A stretch of DNA of 64,000 nucleotides from 55-13 sp037190145 (GTDB lineage Bacteria > Armatimonadota > Fimbriimonadia > Fimbriimonadales > Fimbriimonadaceae): the NCBI GenBank assembly GCA_037190145.1, contig JBBCJU010000004.1, positions 279,730 through 343,729 on the forward strand, in the 5' to 3' direction. Position 1 is the first letter of the stretch; each line of letters opens with the position of its first letter. This document shows positions 16,178 to 26,060 of this stretch, piece by piece. The notes under the pieces were generated by a model. It worked only from the letters and a program-made list of their open reading frames with translations, was not told where the DNA came from and made no database searches. A program made the translations under genes and the position numbers.

Positions 16178-16733
16178 AGCTTCGGAAAGTATAGTCCTTG
16201 TCTTTCTGACCCAAATGGCATGATTGACAATGCTTTGTGGATAACTCGGGGGAATTGGGGTTAGCTTGGCCATCGGCGGTGAAGTACTCCCAGTTCCCAT
16301 TTTTGGGAGAGAACCCTTCTTCGCGTTTGACCATTACGGTTAGGAGATTTGGCTTCTCTTGGTTTGTCGGCTTCTTCACTTTTCCGGACTTGGAAGTGAC
16401 CTCAAACTTCTCCTTCACGATGACAGATCCCACCGGAAACAGAGGGTTCTTTGCCTTCATCGCAGATTGTCCTTTCTGATTCACAAAGACGCGAAAAAAT
16501 GTTTGGACGTGAGGATTGTTGTTGTCATATTCGGGAGTGGCCCTACACAGTGCCGCGACCCATGGCGCCATATAGACTGCCTCAGGCGTTACCAGCGACC
16601 ACTTGCGATAGCCATTGATTTGTTCAGCACGGGAATCCTTTGGGCTGGGTTGAACCATGGCAACCGCAACATAGGTTCCCGCTGTAAAAAGCCCCAAAAA
16701 AATGTTTGCCGATCGCGTCATCGCAGTCCTCAA
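16107..16733 (-). CDS. Exported cytochrome P460-like protein
   Basis: 208 aa with a hydrophobic export segment at residues 10-26 (IFLGLFTAGTYVAVAMV). Motifs YRKWSLVTPEAVYMAP, FPVGSVIVKEKFEV and the single c-type haem site CQSCH followed by KDKDYTFRSY are typical of the cytochrome P460 family, found in the periplasm. The role may be electron transfer or oxidation of nitrogen compounds; not deducible here. The last 22 codons beyond DYTFRSY overlap the next gene's start in a different frame. Confidence 0.85.
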   Translation of the reverse strand: MRTAMTRSANIFLGLFTAGTYVAVAMVQPSPKDSRAEQINGYRKWSLVTPEAVYMAPWVAALCRATPEYDNNNPHVQTFFRVFVNQKGQSAMKAKNPLFPVGSVIVKEKFEVTSKSGKVKKPTNQEKPNLLTVMVKREEGFSPKNGNWEYFTADGQANPNSPELSTKHCQSCHLGQKDKDYTFRSYGPGKRVASSLQSLLLQYPKRGC

Positions 16734-16782
16734 AAGTCTAAACGCCTAAAGTCCTAGGACGGTTCAGCAATTCCGCGCGAGG

Positions 16783-17106
16783 TTAGTAGATTGACTTCCC
16801 GCAGCGCGGGCATCGGTGGAATTGAGGGTCAAAATGGGTGCCGCAGTTTAGACAGACAGCATTTCCCGCCGAATCTATTTCGGCCAGTTCATCCTCGATT
16901 GCCCGCCGCTCCTCATCTTCATGAATTCGATGAAGTGCTTTGAGATCATAAGGATCGGTTCCTTTGAGCCTGGATAACCACCAAATGGCGGCCCCTATCA
17001 AACAACCGAGCGCCAAGATCAAGGACGCATGCCCAAATGGATTGTCGCCCAAGGCAAAGCCGAGGACCATGAATCCAATAAATCCAGCTAAGAATAAAGA
17101 TTTCAC
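16783..17106 (-). CDS. Membrane protein with C-terminal zinc ribbon
   Basis: 107 aa. Two hydrophobic helices (about residues 4-20 and 27-44), a charged helix (RIHEDEERRAIEDELAEI), then a zinc ribbon CLNCGTHFDPQFHRCPRCG at residues 84-104. Such small proteins are common and uncharacterised. It precedes the P460-like gene on the same strand with a 49-base gap. Confidence 0.75.
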   Translation of the reverse strand: MKSLFLAGFIGFMVLGFALGDNPFGHASLILALGCLIGAAIWWLSRLKGTDPYDLKALHRIHEDEERRAIEDELAEIDSAGNAVCLNCGTHFDPQFHRCPRCGKSIY

Positions 17107-17196
17107 AAAAGCGTCTAGACGGTTCCCAACCCAAACCGTATACCGAGTCGAATTTTACGAGTTAGGATTTCAAGTCTGTAGATAGGACACATACCA

Positions 17197-17958
17197 TTAG
17201 CCCTCGCGGATCTCTTGAATGACCTCTTCTATCTGTCTACGCTGTTGCACACTGTTGGAAAGCTTGTTCGCAGCCTCAAACCTAAGAATGGCGTTTTTGG
17301 CATCTGCCTTAGATTTCGATTTTGTCCAGCATTTGTAAAAATGCATAGCCGTACCAAGCAATACTCGAAGGTCCCCAGGCGCCAACGCGTCTAGTGACTT
17401 AACAAGGCGTTCGCCCTTTGGGCGATCATCTGTAAAAGCAGCGGGCTGATAGACTTTGAGCAGTCTGATCATCACAGATAAGTCGTGAGGATCTTTGGCC
17501 AACAATCTTTCGCCAAGAGGAGCCATCGCTCGGTGGGCAAAATCAAAACTAGTGGTGAACAAAAAGCGAGTCCGAGTGAATTCGTAGCTCTCTGCATCTG
17601 CCAGTTTAGGGAAAAGTTCGTGATACGGTCGCTTTGCCTCACGACTATTTTCGAATTGACGCCAAAAATCCCAATCGTTTCTTGAACGAACAAGCACAGC
17701 ATTTGCCCAACGAAACAGGCTCATGCTCGTTGGCTTTGACGAGATAAGAGCCTTTCTCTCTTCAGCAATAATGGCCTCAAGGCGAGACTTATTGTTTACT
17801 AATGCCTGAATATCTCGCCTTGCTTTCGCTAGTTTCGTATCATCTTTCTTCCAGTTGCCTTTTTGCCACCTAAGATCTGTCGCTTGATCTTCAAAGCCCC
17901 AAGCGCTACTAGAAGAAACCACAAGGCATGCTGTGATGAAGTAAATGTTTCTAAACAC
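17197..17958 (-). CDS. Exported helical (TPR-like) protein
   Basis: 253 aa with a signal peptide (YFITACLVVSSSSAWGFED). The mature part is almost all helical, with paired amphipathic helices such as DPHDLSVMIRLLKVYQPAA, and DALAPGDLRVLLGTAMHFYKCW, in the style of tetratricopeptide repeats but without a clean consensus. No named family is recognised. GGAGGAGATTCG-like purine-rich sequence just before the ATG supports the start. Confidence 0.7.
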   Translation of the reverse strand: MFRNIYFITACLVVSSSSAWGFEDQATDLRWQKGNWKKDDTKLAKARRDIQALVNNKSRLEAIIAEERKALISSKPTSMSLFRWANAVLVRSRNDWDFWRQFENSREAKRPYHELFPKLADAESYEFTRTRFLFTTSFDFAHRAMAPLGERLLAKDPHDLSVMIRLLKVYQPAAFTDDRPKGERLVKSLDALAPGDLRVLLGTAMHFYKCWTKSKSKADAKNAILRFEAANKLSNSVQQRRQIEEVIQEIREG

Positions 17959-18088
17959 GAATCTCCTCCATCCTCAATGATGATTCCTCTAAACAACTGG
18001 CTCTTGTCATATCTGTGGATACCTTAAGTTTCCTGATAGACATAACCTTAACCCAGGGGACGACTCATTCTAAAAAAAGTGACTCGTT

Positions 18089-18970
18089 TTATTGCTTAGT
18101 CGGGACAAATTCCTCGGGTTCTTCGATCCGCTCGAAACTTGCAATCTTTGCAAGCTTGTTCTCAAAGATTGCCAAGTTGCGTCCTTCCAAGTTGTTTGCT
18201 CTTCCTTCCAACATTGCTTTGATTGCCAGGCACTCAGATCGGCTGAATTTGATCGCGTTCAACTTGTGCTCCTCGAAAGCTTCATAGGCCAGCGGAGCAA
18301 CTGCCTTTGCGCACTCGGCTAAAGCTTCGGCGAAGACTCTAATTTGCATCTGGGCGTGAGCATCAGCACGCAGATGGATGAAGTGGAAAAGGTTGTGAAG
18401 ATCAATTTGCCAATACCACTCGGTGTAAAGAGAGAGTGGCAAACTGATTCTGGCCAGCTCACGCGCCATGCCCTTATCGATATGGCTTTGGTATCGGGCA
18501 TAGAGCGCCTTTTGATCCTCTTCAAACTGTTGGATGATCTCCATGGCCTGCTCCATAGGGAGGGGATCGCCGCTGCCCTGCTTATTGTCCGCACTCTGTA
18601 CTCGAACCTCATCGGGTGCGGGTACGTAAAACTCATCCTTCATCACGGAGTAGCGACCAGAAATTTCGTTTAAACGGGCTGTACGGTGCCTCACCCATTG
18701 CCGGGCGATGAAGATAGGCATCTTCGTGTGGAAGGTCAGCTGCACCTGTTCAAATGGCGACGTGTGGTCATTGCGGATAAGGTAGTGGATCAGTCCGCGG
18801 TCTTGGCGGTAGGTTTTCGTGCCCTCCCCATAACTCACTCGGGCGGATTGGACAATTCGCTGGTCGCCCCCCATATAGTCCACCAAGCGCACAAACCCTT
18901 TATCCAGAACCTTGATTTCTTTATCTAGAAGAGCTTCTGCCGCATCCACAATCATCCTTGCCATGTCCAT
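18089..18970 (-). CDS. thyX: FAD-dependent thymidylate synthase
   Basis: Makes dTMP from dUMP with methylenetetrahydrofolate and reduced flavin. 293 aa, slightly longer than the usual 220-250 because of an acidic C-terminal tail. The ThyX signature appears as RHRTARLNEISGRYS, preceded by HTSPFEQVQLTFH. Substrate-binding residues appear in RISLPLSLYTEWYWQIDLHNLFHFIHLR. No thyA is seen. The gene's dependence on folate links it to folE2 in the same window. Confidence 0.96.
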   Translation of the reverse strand: MDMARMIVDAAEALLDKEIKVLDKGFVRLVDYMGGDQRIVQSARVSYGEGTKTYRQDRGLIHYLIRNDHTSPFEQVQLTFHTKMPIFIARQWVRHRTARLNEISGRYSVMKDEFYVPAPDEVRVQSADNKQGSGDPLPMEQAMEIIQQFEEDQKALYARYQSHIDKGMARELARISLPLSLYTEWYWQIDLHNLFHFIHLRADAHAQMQIRVFAEALAECAKAVAPLAYEAFEEHKLNAIKFSRSECLAIKAMLEGRANNLEGRNLAIFENKLAKIASFERIEEPEEFVPTKQ

Positions 18971-19009
18971 GATTATGGCGGTATTGCGGTGGCTAGATTC
19001 GTAAAAGAG

Positions 19010-19804
19010 TTAGTCCCAGCTTTTAGGGCGCGTATAGATACCAAACTTAAGGAAAAGGTCATCTCCATCGTCTTTCGGAGTCCAGTTCTTTCGAATAAAA
19101 GTTAAAGTGCGTCCCTTGACTTGCGGTTTTGCAAACCCGGACCAAAAAACAAGACCCTTATTCTTTTCGAGGAGCGAAGCATCATCCTCAAGCTCCGTTG
19201 CAGGGAATTCTCGAACGGCAATGTGACCTTTCACCAGGGAAGTTTTCTCAAACTCTACGATGATCTTGGTGCTACCAATCGTGCCTTTCCAACTTCGTCC
19301 CGTAGACAAAACGTAGGTTGCACAGTATGCCATGGGCTGTTGGTTGTCGCTCCACTTTCCATCTAAGGACAACGTGCCTAACTTGATTTTGTAAGTGTTG
19401 CGAATCCGTCGAGTTTGGTCTTTGCGAAACGTAACGTGTTTTACTTGCCAGCCCATGTCATAGGAGCTATCAATCAACTTCGTCTTCACTGCTTTCCCAT
19501 CCACATAAGACCTGAAATTTTTGTAGATAGATCGAATCCCCTTCTTAGGGTCGATGTAGGGGTCTGAGTCATAGTCAGGAAATCCGATCCTTGCGGTGGT
19601 TGCACTCCCTTCATTTTTAAAGGTGAAACGGCAATCTGCAGTCATTTCATTTCTGCCAATCTTTAGGTAAATGACTTCATCCACCATGCGAATCGTGGGG
19701 TGTTTACCTTCGATCCGTGGTGCGCCTGTGTATCCCACCCAGCCATCATTCGCGAGGGCACTTGCTCCAATCAGGGTCAACAAGAAAAGCAGAAAAGACT
19801 TCAC
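19010..19804 (-). CDS. Exported protein, possibly DUF4424-like
   Basis: 264 aa from a GTG at 19804. The longer ATG start at 19897 would invade the neighbouring dnaJ-like gene, whereas the GTG opens a clean signal peptide (KSFLLFLLTLIGASALAND). The mature domain opens with GWVGYTGAPRIEGKHPTIRM, followed by beta-rich sequence with IYLKIGRNEMTADCRFTFKN, resembling a proteins group with DUF4424 that describes surface beta-sandwiches. That link is weak. Function unknown. Confidence 0.68.
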   Translation of the reverse strand: MKSFLLFLLTLIGASALANDGWVGYTGAPRIEGKHPTIRMVDEVIYLKIGRNEMTADCRFTFKNEGSATTARIGFPDYDSDPYIDPKKGIRSIYKNFRSYVDGKAVKTKLIDSSYDMGWQVKHVTFRKDQTRRIRNTYKIKLGTLSLDGKWSDNQQPMAYCATYVLSTGRSWKGTIGSTKIIVEFEKTSLVKGHIAVREFPATELEDDASLLEKNKGLVFWSGFAKPQVKGRTLTFIRKNWTPKDDGDDLFLKFGIYTRPKSWD

Positions 19805-19847
19805 GATTCTATGATCGTCCAACAGGGGGTAAACGTTACGCAAGTTT

Positions 19848-20954
19848 CTATCTTCTGAATGCGTCTGCCACCATCCACCCCAAGAGCGAACCCGCATAGA
19901 CTACATTTCCGCCCCAAAGAAGCACTTGAAGTGCATTGGTGGAGTAGCTGGCAAAGGCACAGGCGGAGAAGAGCAGTGTCCAGATCATCACCGCCCCCAC
20001 CACTCGGGAGGTGGAGTAGTTAAAAGCTCTTTGGGCTAGGCCGAGAAAGAGATAGAGGAGTCCAGCGGCCCAGAAGTTTAGGATCGCGACATAGCCCAAG
20101 ACTACCGTTGGAGACCTTTTCCCCAGCGCGTTCGTGGTAGTCGCTTCATATCGATCTAGCCAGCCTCCTGCCGCGAGGGATGCTCCCGTTGCGATGCCGG
20201 TAAAGAAGAGGACTCCCACCAAGCCTACGGTAAAAGTGGACACAAATGGCATTTGGGCCGAAATGGGGAGTTCACGGCTAAGAACCAAGTAGATTCCGCC
20301 AAGCAAACCCACAATCGCCGCAATGATGACCGGAGCCACATTCGCATCACGATCCGTCGCGACGTTGATGGTGCTCTTCGTCACATTCGCCGCGGAGATC
20401 AACTCCTCGTGGCGGCGTTGATAAATGGGATTTCTAGGATCAAACTGAGCGGCGTAGGCATACATTTTTGCCGCCTCCACCAGATTCCCTCGAGACCGCA
20501 GGATATCTCCCATGATTCCGTAAGGTATGGCTTCTTTGGGGGCCCTTTTCATCAAGGAGCGAGCCATCTCTTCAGTTTCAACCAGCCTGCCGCGACTGAA
20601 AAGCTGCACCAGCCTTGTAAGTTCCACAGCGATAGTCTCGTGCTTACGCGTTTCTGTTTTCGGTCGTGGAGCGGGGGGAGCCTTGATGGTCGTTTTCTGC
20701 GTGCCACTCGTTGAGGGCTTGGCTGCCTGGCTTTGTCGTTGGGCCTCCATCGAAAGCTGGCGATCATATTCGCGCCGACGGATTGGGTCACTCAGAACTC
20801 CGTTGGCTTCTGTAACCCTCAGAAAAATCTCTGCCGATTTGGGGTCTTTGGAGCGATCAGGGTGGTGCCGCAAAACCAACTTGCGATATGCGGACTTGAT
20901 TTCGTCCGGCGAACATCCGCGCTTAACGCCAAGGGTCTCGTAGTGATTCGCCAT
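19848..20954 (-). CDS. DnaJ-domain membrane protein
   Basis: 368 aa from the ATG at 20954. A J-domain occupies residues 1-65 (NHYETLGVKRGCSPDEIKSAYRK in outline, then HHPDRS with the HPD motif), so it should stimulate a DnaK-type chaperone. A low-complexity basic linker (70-110), a TPR-like helical part (about 115-190) and four to five hydrophobic helices (about 210-365) follow. This is not a classical DnaJ: no Gly/Phe or zinc region. Its substrate is unknown; the J-domain faces the cytoplasm by inference. Confidence 0.88.
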   Translation of the reverse strand: MANHYETLGVKRGCSPDEIKSAYRKLVLRHHPDRSKDPKSAEIFLRVTEANGVLSDPIRRREYDRQLSMEAQRQSQAAKPSTSGTQKTTIKAPPAPRPKTETRKHETIAVELTRLVQLFSRGRLVETEEMARSLMKRAPKEAIPYGIMGDILRSRGNLVEAAKMYAYAAQFDPRNPIYQRRHEELISAANVTKSTINVATDRDANVAPVIIAAIVGLLGGIYLVLSRELPISAQMPFVSTFTVGLVGVLFFTGIATGASLAAGGWLDRYEATTTNALGKRSPTVVLGYVAILNFWAAGLLYLFLGLAQRAFNYSTSRVVGAVMIWTLLFSACAFASYSTNALQVLLWGGNVVYAGSLLGWMVADAFRR

Positions 20955-21049
20955 CGAAGGAAAGATCAAAGGCCAGAGGCCAAACAAAAATCTATACGCA
21001 ATTATTATGCCCTTCATTTATTGAAGGACCGTTGGGACACTTCGGGGCC

Positions 21050-23719
21050 ATGCCTTTCATAATAGGAGACGTGGCCGCTCGCACTCCCATGCTCCAGCAA
21101 TACTTCAATGCGAAGGAGGAGCATCCCGGCGTTCTTCTTGCGATGAGGGTTGGAGACTTCTATGAGTTCTATGGGGAAGATGCCGAGTCTGCTGCCGCTG
21201 CCCTAGAAATCACTCTCACCGCACGTGATGATGGTGGGAATCGGATGCCCATGGCCGGAGTTCCGCACCACTCCGTTGAGAAATATCTTGCTAGACTGCT
21301 GCAAAAAGGGCTCAAGGTTGCGATTTGCGATCAACTAGAAGATCCCAAGGCCGCAAAGGGCCTGGTGAAGCGTGGGGTTACCCGAGTCCTCACGCCGGGC
21401 ACGCTGCTAGAAGACTCAATGCTTTCCGCAGGGCAAAGCAATTTCCTCGCGGCAATCTGCATCCAAGATGGCAAAGCTGGGTTAGCGATCTTGGAGCCTT
21501 CCACGGGTGAGTTCACGGTCACAGAACTCACAGGCGACGCCATTCAAGAACGTCTGCTTCAGGAACTTGCGCGAATCCGACCCGCTGAACTCCTTGTCGG
21601 GAACCAAGCGGAAGAATACGGAGCCTTGGCCAATACTTCTCTGGGTTCATCCGTAACCGAATCAAAGGTTCCCACGCTCGGCAAAGCCACGCGGCAACTT
21701 TTGGAGCAGTTCCGCGTCGCCAATCTGCAAGGTTTTGGGTGCGAGGATAAGCCAAGCGCAATTGTGGCGGCCTCCATGATCTTGGCCTATGCGGAAAAGA
21801 ATCGACTCCCGTTGAGCCATATCGATAGTCTCTCTGCCTATTCTGTAGACGGGTTTATGAGGCTTGATCCTAGCACCCGAAGGTCTCTAGAACTCACTCA
21901 AAATATGGCCGATAGTAGCAAACGCTACACCCTCCTTGAGGTTTTGGATCAAACCGTGACCTCCATGGGATCGCGCCTAATCCGACGCTGGATTGAGCAG
22001 CCGTTGCTGGATGGTTCGGTGATACAGAGTCGGCAGGATGCAGTGGAACGGCTCCTGAGCCATGCCCTTATCCGAGGGGACATTCGGGATGGCCTTAAAA
22101 AGCTGTCTGACCTGGAGCGCCTTGTTTCACGCGTTGCAACGGGACTAGCCGGGCCTCGAGACCTTGCCGCACTTCGCTCCTCACTACTAGCTATGCCCAG
22201 TCTTGCGGAGCCGTTTCGTAAGATTGGGGTCGGAAGGCTTCAAGAACTACGCGAACTCATTGCGGATCACGGAGAACTTGCCCATCTTTTAGACCAAGCC
22301 ATCGTTCCCGATCCTCCCCATGTATTGCGAGACGGGGGCGTGATCAAGCCTGGCTATGATCTGGAGCTAGACAAATTGCGCGATCTGAGCCAGAACGGAA
22401 AGTCTTACATCGCAAGCTTGGAGCAAGCTGAGAGAGAAGCCACCGGCATTGCGAATCTGAAGGTTGGGTTCAACTCCGTCTTTGGCTACTACCTGGAGGT
22501 TTCAAAGATCCACCAGGCTAAGGTTCCAGAGAACTATATTCGGAAGCAAACAACGGCGAACGCAGAGCGGTACATCACCGCCGAGCTGAAAGAGCACGAA
22601 TCGTTAGTCTTAGGCGCAGAAGAAAAGGCGACGTCTTTGGAGTCGGAAATCTTCCAAAAGCTCCGTCTCCGAGTTGCCGAACACTCCCGTGCTTTACTCC
22701 AAACCGCCCGTGCCTTGGCTGAGTTCGATGTTCTATCTTCCCTGGCCGAAGCCGCTTCCAGAAACGGCTATATCAAGCCTGAGTTAGCAGAAGCTGATGT
22801 GCTTCTCATTGAATCGGGGCGCCATCCGGTTGTAGAGATTCAAAGCCCTGGCTTCGTACCGAACGACGTCTTCGTCGCTGGAGAGTTAAGGAGTAAAGGA
22901 GAAGAGGAGCAGGGAGGAGAGCGAAAGGAGTCAGAGGAGCCAACTTCTCTTCCAATGCCTGTCTCTCCAGCTAGAGTCCTCATCCTGACGGGGCCAAACA
23001 TGGCTGGAAAATCCACGTACCTCCGTCAAACGGCGCTCATCGTTCTAATGGCGCAGATCGGTTCCTTTGTGCCCGCCAAGACCTGCCGTTTGGGGCTTTG
23101 TGATCGAATCTTTGCCAGAATCGGAGCGAAGGATGAGCTGGCTCTCGGTCAATCCACATTTATGGTCGAGATGATTGAGAGCGCAAACATTCTCAACCAC
23201 GCGACAGACCGCTCTCTGGTCATCCTGGATGAAGTTGGACGAGGAACGAGCACCTACGATGGATTGGCCATCGCTTGGGCCATGATCGAGCACTTGGCCG
23301 CCCTAGGGGCGAAAACCATGTTTGCCACCCACTACCATCAACTCAATGCCCTGGCCGATCAGATGCCAGGAGTGGCGAACTTCCGGGTGGCTGTAGAAGA
23401 GTTTGGCGATGATATCGTCTGGACTCATAAAGTCCTTCCGGGAGGCACAGATCGGTCTTACGGAATTCATGTCGCAAGGATGGCGGGAGTTCCATCAACC
23501 GTGCTCAGTCGTTCGAGGGAGATTCTCAATGAACTGGAAGCCAAATCCGAAGCGCCTAAAGCCATCCCTGCTTCCACACAAAAACTTCAAATGACCCTTT
23601 TCGAGTTTGAAGCTCCTCCGGTAGTGAAGGAACTTCAAAATCTGGACGTGAACCAACTCACCCCGCTCGACGCACTTCGGTTGCTGGATGACTGGAAGCG
23701 GAAGTTTGGCGCAAGATAA
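21050..23719 (+). CDS. mutS: DNA mismatch repair protein MutS
   Basis: 889 aa from the ATG at 21050; an in-frame TTG six codons upstream is less likely. The mismatch-sensing Phe-X-Glu appears in GDFYEFYGEDA near residue 35. The ATPase domain has Walker A GPNMAGKSTYLRQT, Walker B LVILDEVGRGTSTYDG and ATHYHQL. A charged insert of about 25 residues (EEEQGGERKESEEP region) sits just before the Walker A strand, coded by a purine-rich stretch at 22881-22940. mutL is not adjacent. Confidence 0.97.
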   Translation: MPFIIGDVAARTPMLQQYFNAKEEHPGVLLAMRVGDFYEFYGEDAESAAAALEITLTARDDGGNRMPMAGVPHHSVEKYLARLLQKGLKVAICDQLEDPKAAKGLVKRGVTRVLTPGTLLEDSMLSAGQSNFLAAICIQDGKAGLAILEPSTGEFTVTELTGDAIQERLLQELARIRPAELLVGNQAEEYGALANTSLGSSVTESKVPTLGKATRQLLEQFRVANLQGFGCEDKPSAIVAASMILAYAEKNRLPLSHIDSLSAYSVDGFMRLDPSTRRSLELTQNMADSSKRYTLLEVLDQTVTSMGSRLIRRWIEQPLLDGSVIQSRQDAVERLLSHALIRGDIRDGLKKLSDLERLVSRVATGLAGPRDLAALRSSLLAMPSLAEPFRKIGVGRLQELRELIADHGELAHLLDQAIVPDPPHVLRDGGVIKPGYDLELDKLRDLSQNGKSYIASLEQAEREATGIANLKVGFNSVFGYYLEVSKIHQAKVPENYIRKQTTANAERYITAELKEHESLVLGAEEKATSLESEIFQKLRLRVAEHSRALLQTARALAEFDVLSSLAEAASRNGYIKPELAEADVLLIESGRHPVVEIQSPGFVPNDVFVAGELRSKGEEEQGGERKESEEPTSLPMPVSPARVLILTGPNMAGKSTYLRQTALIVLMAQIGSFVPAKTCRLGLCDRIFARIGAKDELALGQSTFMVEMIESANILNHATDRSLVILDEVGRGTSTYDGLAIAWAMIEHLAALGAKTMFATHYHQLNALADQMPGVANFRVAVEEFGDDIVWTHKVLPGGTDRSYGIHVARMAGVPSTVLSRSREILNELEAKSEAPKAIPASTQKLQMTLFEFEAPPVVKELQNLDVNQLTPLDALRLLDDWKRKFGAR

Positions 23720-23732
23720 CCCGAGATCTCAG

Positions 23733-25028
23733 TTAACCAAGTTCAACTAGATAGGAAGGGTCCACCCGATACTTCTTGCCAGTCTCGGTTGGAAAAGCCT
23801 TGACGGAAAACTGGCCCTTTCCCGCGAGGGGAAAAGTTTTCGAATTCGGAAGGTTAACAATGATCTCCTCTCCCGACGGTTTACGTACAATCAGCAGTTG
23901 CCCAGCTACCTGGAATTGATCGTGGAGATTTGATCGAAAGTCGGAATAGACATAAATCGAGTAGCTGCAAAAAGCGATCAATCCCGCTGCAAAGATACCT
24001 AGCATAATCCAAAAGTCCTTCGGCGGTGGAGGACTGCTGGAGGGAACAAGATAGGCCAAAACGGTCATCCCAATAGCCATTCCAATCAGTATCTTGGCGG
24101 GGGTGATGATTTGTTGAAGTTTGAGCCGTATCCACTCAGCATCGGCATACTCATACTGTTGGCCTTCTTCCAAACAGATGTCCCTTCCTTTTCTGTGAAT
24201 ATCTAGTCTATGGTCATTAATCCTTACGCTGTTTGTATCTAGCTTTAGCTCCGCAAGAGTAGCCTTCTTAAGGAGAAGAGCTGCAACTCCCCAAATGCCA
24301 ATTGATAGGCCGATGAACAAGGGAATCATGAGGAGTCCAGTTCGACCAAAATGACCAAACCAGACGGTCCACTCGTTGCTCGGGACTCCAGTTCTCCAGT
24401 AAGAGAGAACGTCGCGTAGCATCCAACCAGGCGGAACTGAAAGAATGGCTCCCAGCAGTCCCTTTCGAGTTGCTGATTTTGCGGTCGCATTGCGAAACTC
24501 AGTGGTTGGCAGATGCTCTTGTAAGCTTGAGGGATATCGAATCTTTAGTTCACTTATGAAAGCTCGCCATAACTCTGCTCTTTTAGCAGACTCTGCGGAT
24601 TGGCTTTGAAAGGCTGGAATAAAACCAATTGCCTTTCCATCAAGGCTGAAAAGTTCAATTCCCAAATCATCGCTGGTGCCGACCATTGTCCAAGGCTTTG
24701 GAAAAATAAGGCGATAACTGCCAATCTCAGTCCACGGTAAGGTCCAGATCAGTTCGCCATTTTGCAGCAAGCTCACTTTTTCGACGGTACTTACCAATAA
24801 AAAGGCAGAGTTGCGAACTTGGGCTTTTGCCATCGAAATTTGAAACCAGCTCACAAGTCCAACAACAACGATCGAGAACGCGGTAAGTCCAATAACCATG
24901 GAGGCTGGCTTCCCGTCTGACCATGCGGCAATAGGGATCAGAACACCCAGAAAAGCCATGAAGCCGCACTGTGCCCATGCACTTTTTGCGGCTTCTCGAT
25001 CCCCTAGATTGACTCGAAGTTCTTGCAA
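23733..25028 (-). CDS. Multi-pass membrane protein of unknown function
   Basis: 431 aa. Hydrophobic helices at about residues 22-38, 45-62, 238-262, 308-328 and 340-365. Between them are two soluble beta-rich parts: residues 75-135 (VEKVSLLQNGELIWTLPWTEIGSYRL) and the C-terminal domain, which both look like the PH-like domains of bacterial membrane proteins; this is a visual impression only. Ends 13 bases from the converging mutS gene. Confidence 0.72.
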   Translation of the reverse strand: MQELRVNLGDREAAKSAWAQCGFMAFLGVLIPIAAWSDGKPASMVIGLTAFSIVVVGLVSWFQISMAKAQVRNSAFLLVSTVEKVSLLQNGELIWTLPWTEIGSYRLIFPKPWTMVGTSDDLGIELFSLDGKAIGFIPAFQSQSAESAKRAELWRAFISELKIRYPSSLQEHLPTTEFRNATAKSATRKGLLGAILSVPPGWMLRDVLSYWRTGVPSNEWTVWFGHFGRTGLLMIPLFIGLSIGIWGVAALLLKKATLAELKLDTNSVRINDHRLDIHRKGRDICLEEGQQYEYADAEWIRLKLQQIITPAKILIGMAIGMTVLAYLVPSSSPPPPKDFWIMLGIFAAGLIAFCSYSIYVYSDFRSNLHDQFQVAGQLLIVRKPSGEEIIVNLPNSKTFPLAGKGQFSVKAFPTETGKKYRVDPSYLVELG

Positions 25029-25048
25029 CGTCGCATTGTGCGACGTTT

Positions 25049-25966
25049 TTAGCGAGACTTGGGTTGCAGGGCGGCTAAGAGGCTTGGGCCGCTGCCTGTT
25101 TTGGGAGCGGTTTGTTGCTTCTCAAACATATCCACAATCATCTTCCCGGTTGCGTCTAGCTTGTTTGGATCGGCATTGGCGGCTTGGAACCATTTGCGCT
25201 CGCCAGCTTTATAACCGTACTGCGTGGCGAGGTCCTTTTCCAGGCCGGGCATGTGGGCTGCTCCCCAGAAGATGCCTACGGATTTCGGCGCGGAATCAGA
25301 CTTGAGAGTTTTGGCAAAGGTATCCATTACCGACTTGTTTCGCGCGTCGATAATGATCTCTTGCGTAGCCTTATCCATGGTCTGACCTTTACCGCTGGCG
25401 ACATTTTTAACCAAGATCATCTTGATGCCCTCTTTCATGCCGGGAGTTGCAGTCTGGAGAAGACTCACCAGCATCTTGCCCATGGATGAAGAAGGGTCAA
25501 GAACTTGCTTGATTTGATCAAAACTACTTGGCTTACCCGCATTCTTTTCCTTGTTGAGCTGATCTAGGTCATCCCATGAAAGATCGCTATTTACCCAGTT
25601 CGGCTTATCGGTCTTTATCTGGGTGGACTGAAACTCGAGTTGAAGGGCATCACTAAGAGCTTTATAGATGGGAGTTTGAGGCTTATCTTCTGCCGGCCTT
25701 TCAGGAGCTTTCGCGGATGGCTTTACCCCCTCAAAAAGAACCACACCTTGATCATCTAGCAGCTTTACCAAGTCCGCGTAATACTGTTTCTCGCCAATGT
25801 GAACCACGCCGACGAGCCAAACATCAGGCTTGCCGGGGGCGGTGAATTTTTGGGCTGCGGTGTGCATTTCGACTACGCCGCTTGACAAAGTCACCGACTT
25901 GGTATATGCCGGAGGCGCAGCGGCAATTTGAGACAACACGAGTGAGGAAAGAATGGTTGTTAGCAT
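25049..25966 (-). CDS. TraB/GumN (Tiki-like) exported protein
   Basis: 305 aa from the ATG at 25966, which opens a signal peptide (LTTILSSLVLSQIAAAPP). The family's two conserved blocks are present: WLVGVVHIGEKQYYADLVKLL (GxxH) with GVVLFEGV near the start, and RNKSVMDTFAKTL and FWGAAHMPGLEKDL near the end. Relatives include pheromone shut-down proteins and the Tiki metalloproteases. Protease activity here is not shown by sequence. The 20-base gap to the next gene suggests co-transcription with the downstream membrane protein. Confidence 0.85.
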   Translation of the reverse strand: MLTTILSSLVLSQIAAAPPAYTKSVTLSSGVVEMHTAAQKFTAPGKPDVWLVGVVHIGEKQYYADLVKLLDDQGVVLFEGVKPSAKAPERPAEDKPQTPIYKALSDALQLEFQSTQIKTDKPNWVNSDLSWDDLDQLNKEKNAGKPSSFDQIKQVLDPSSSMGKMLVSLLQTATPGMKEGIKMILVKNVASGKGQTMDKATQEIIIDARNKSVMDTFAKTLKSDSAPKSVGIFWGAAHMPGLEKDLATQYGYKAGERKWFQAANADPNKLDATGKMIVDMFEKQQTAPKTGSGPSLLAALQPKSR

Positions 25967-26060
25967 GATCTTCTGGACTAACAGTCGGTAAGAAGGGCTG
26001 GCTTCTATCGAAGATTCTGAAACATCGAACAACTGGGGCTAAGGGTCCGTCAGAAAAGGA

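Noticed and set aside
18036..18088. Possible terminator from GAGTC repeats near the thyX stop
   Set aside because: The repeats are direct, not inverted, so no stem can form.
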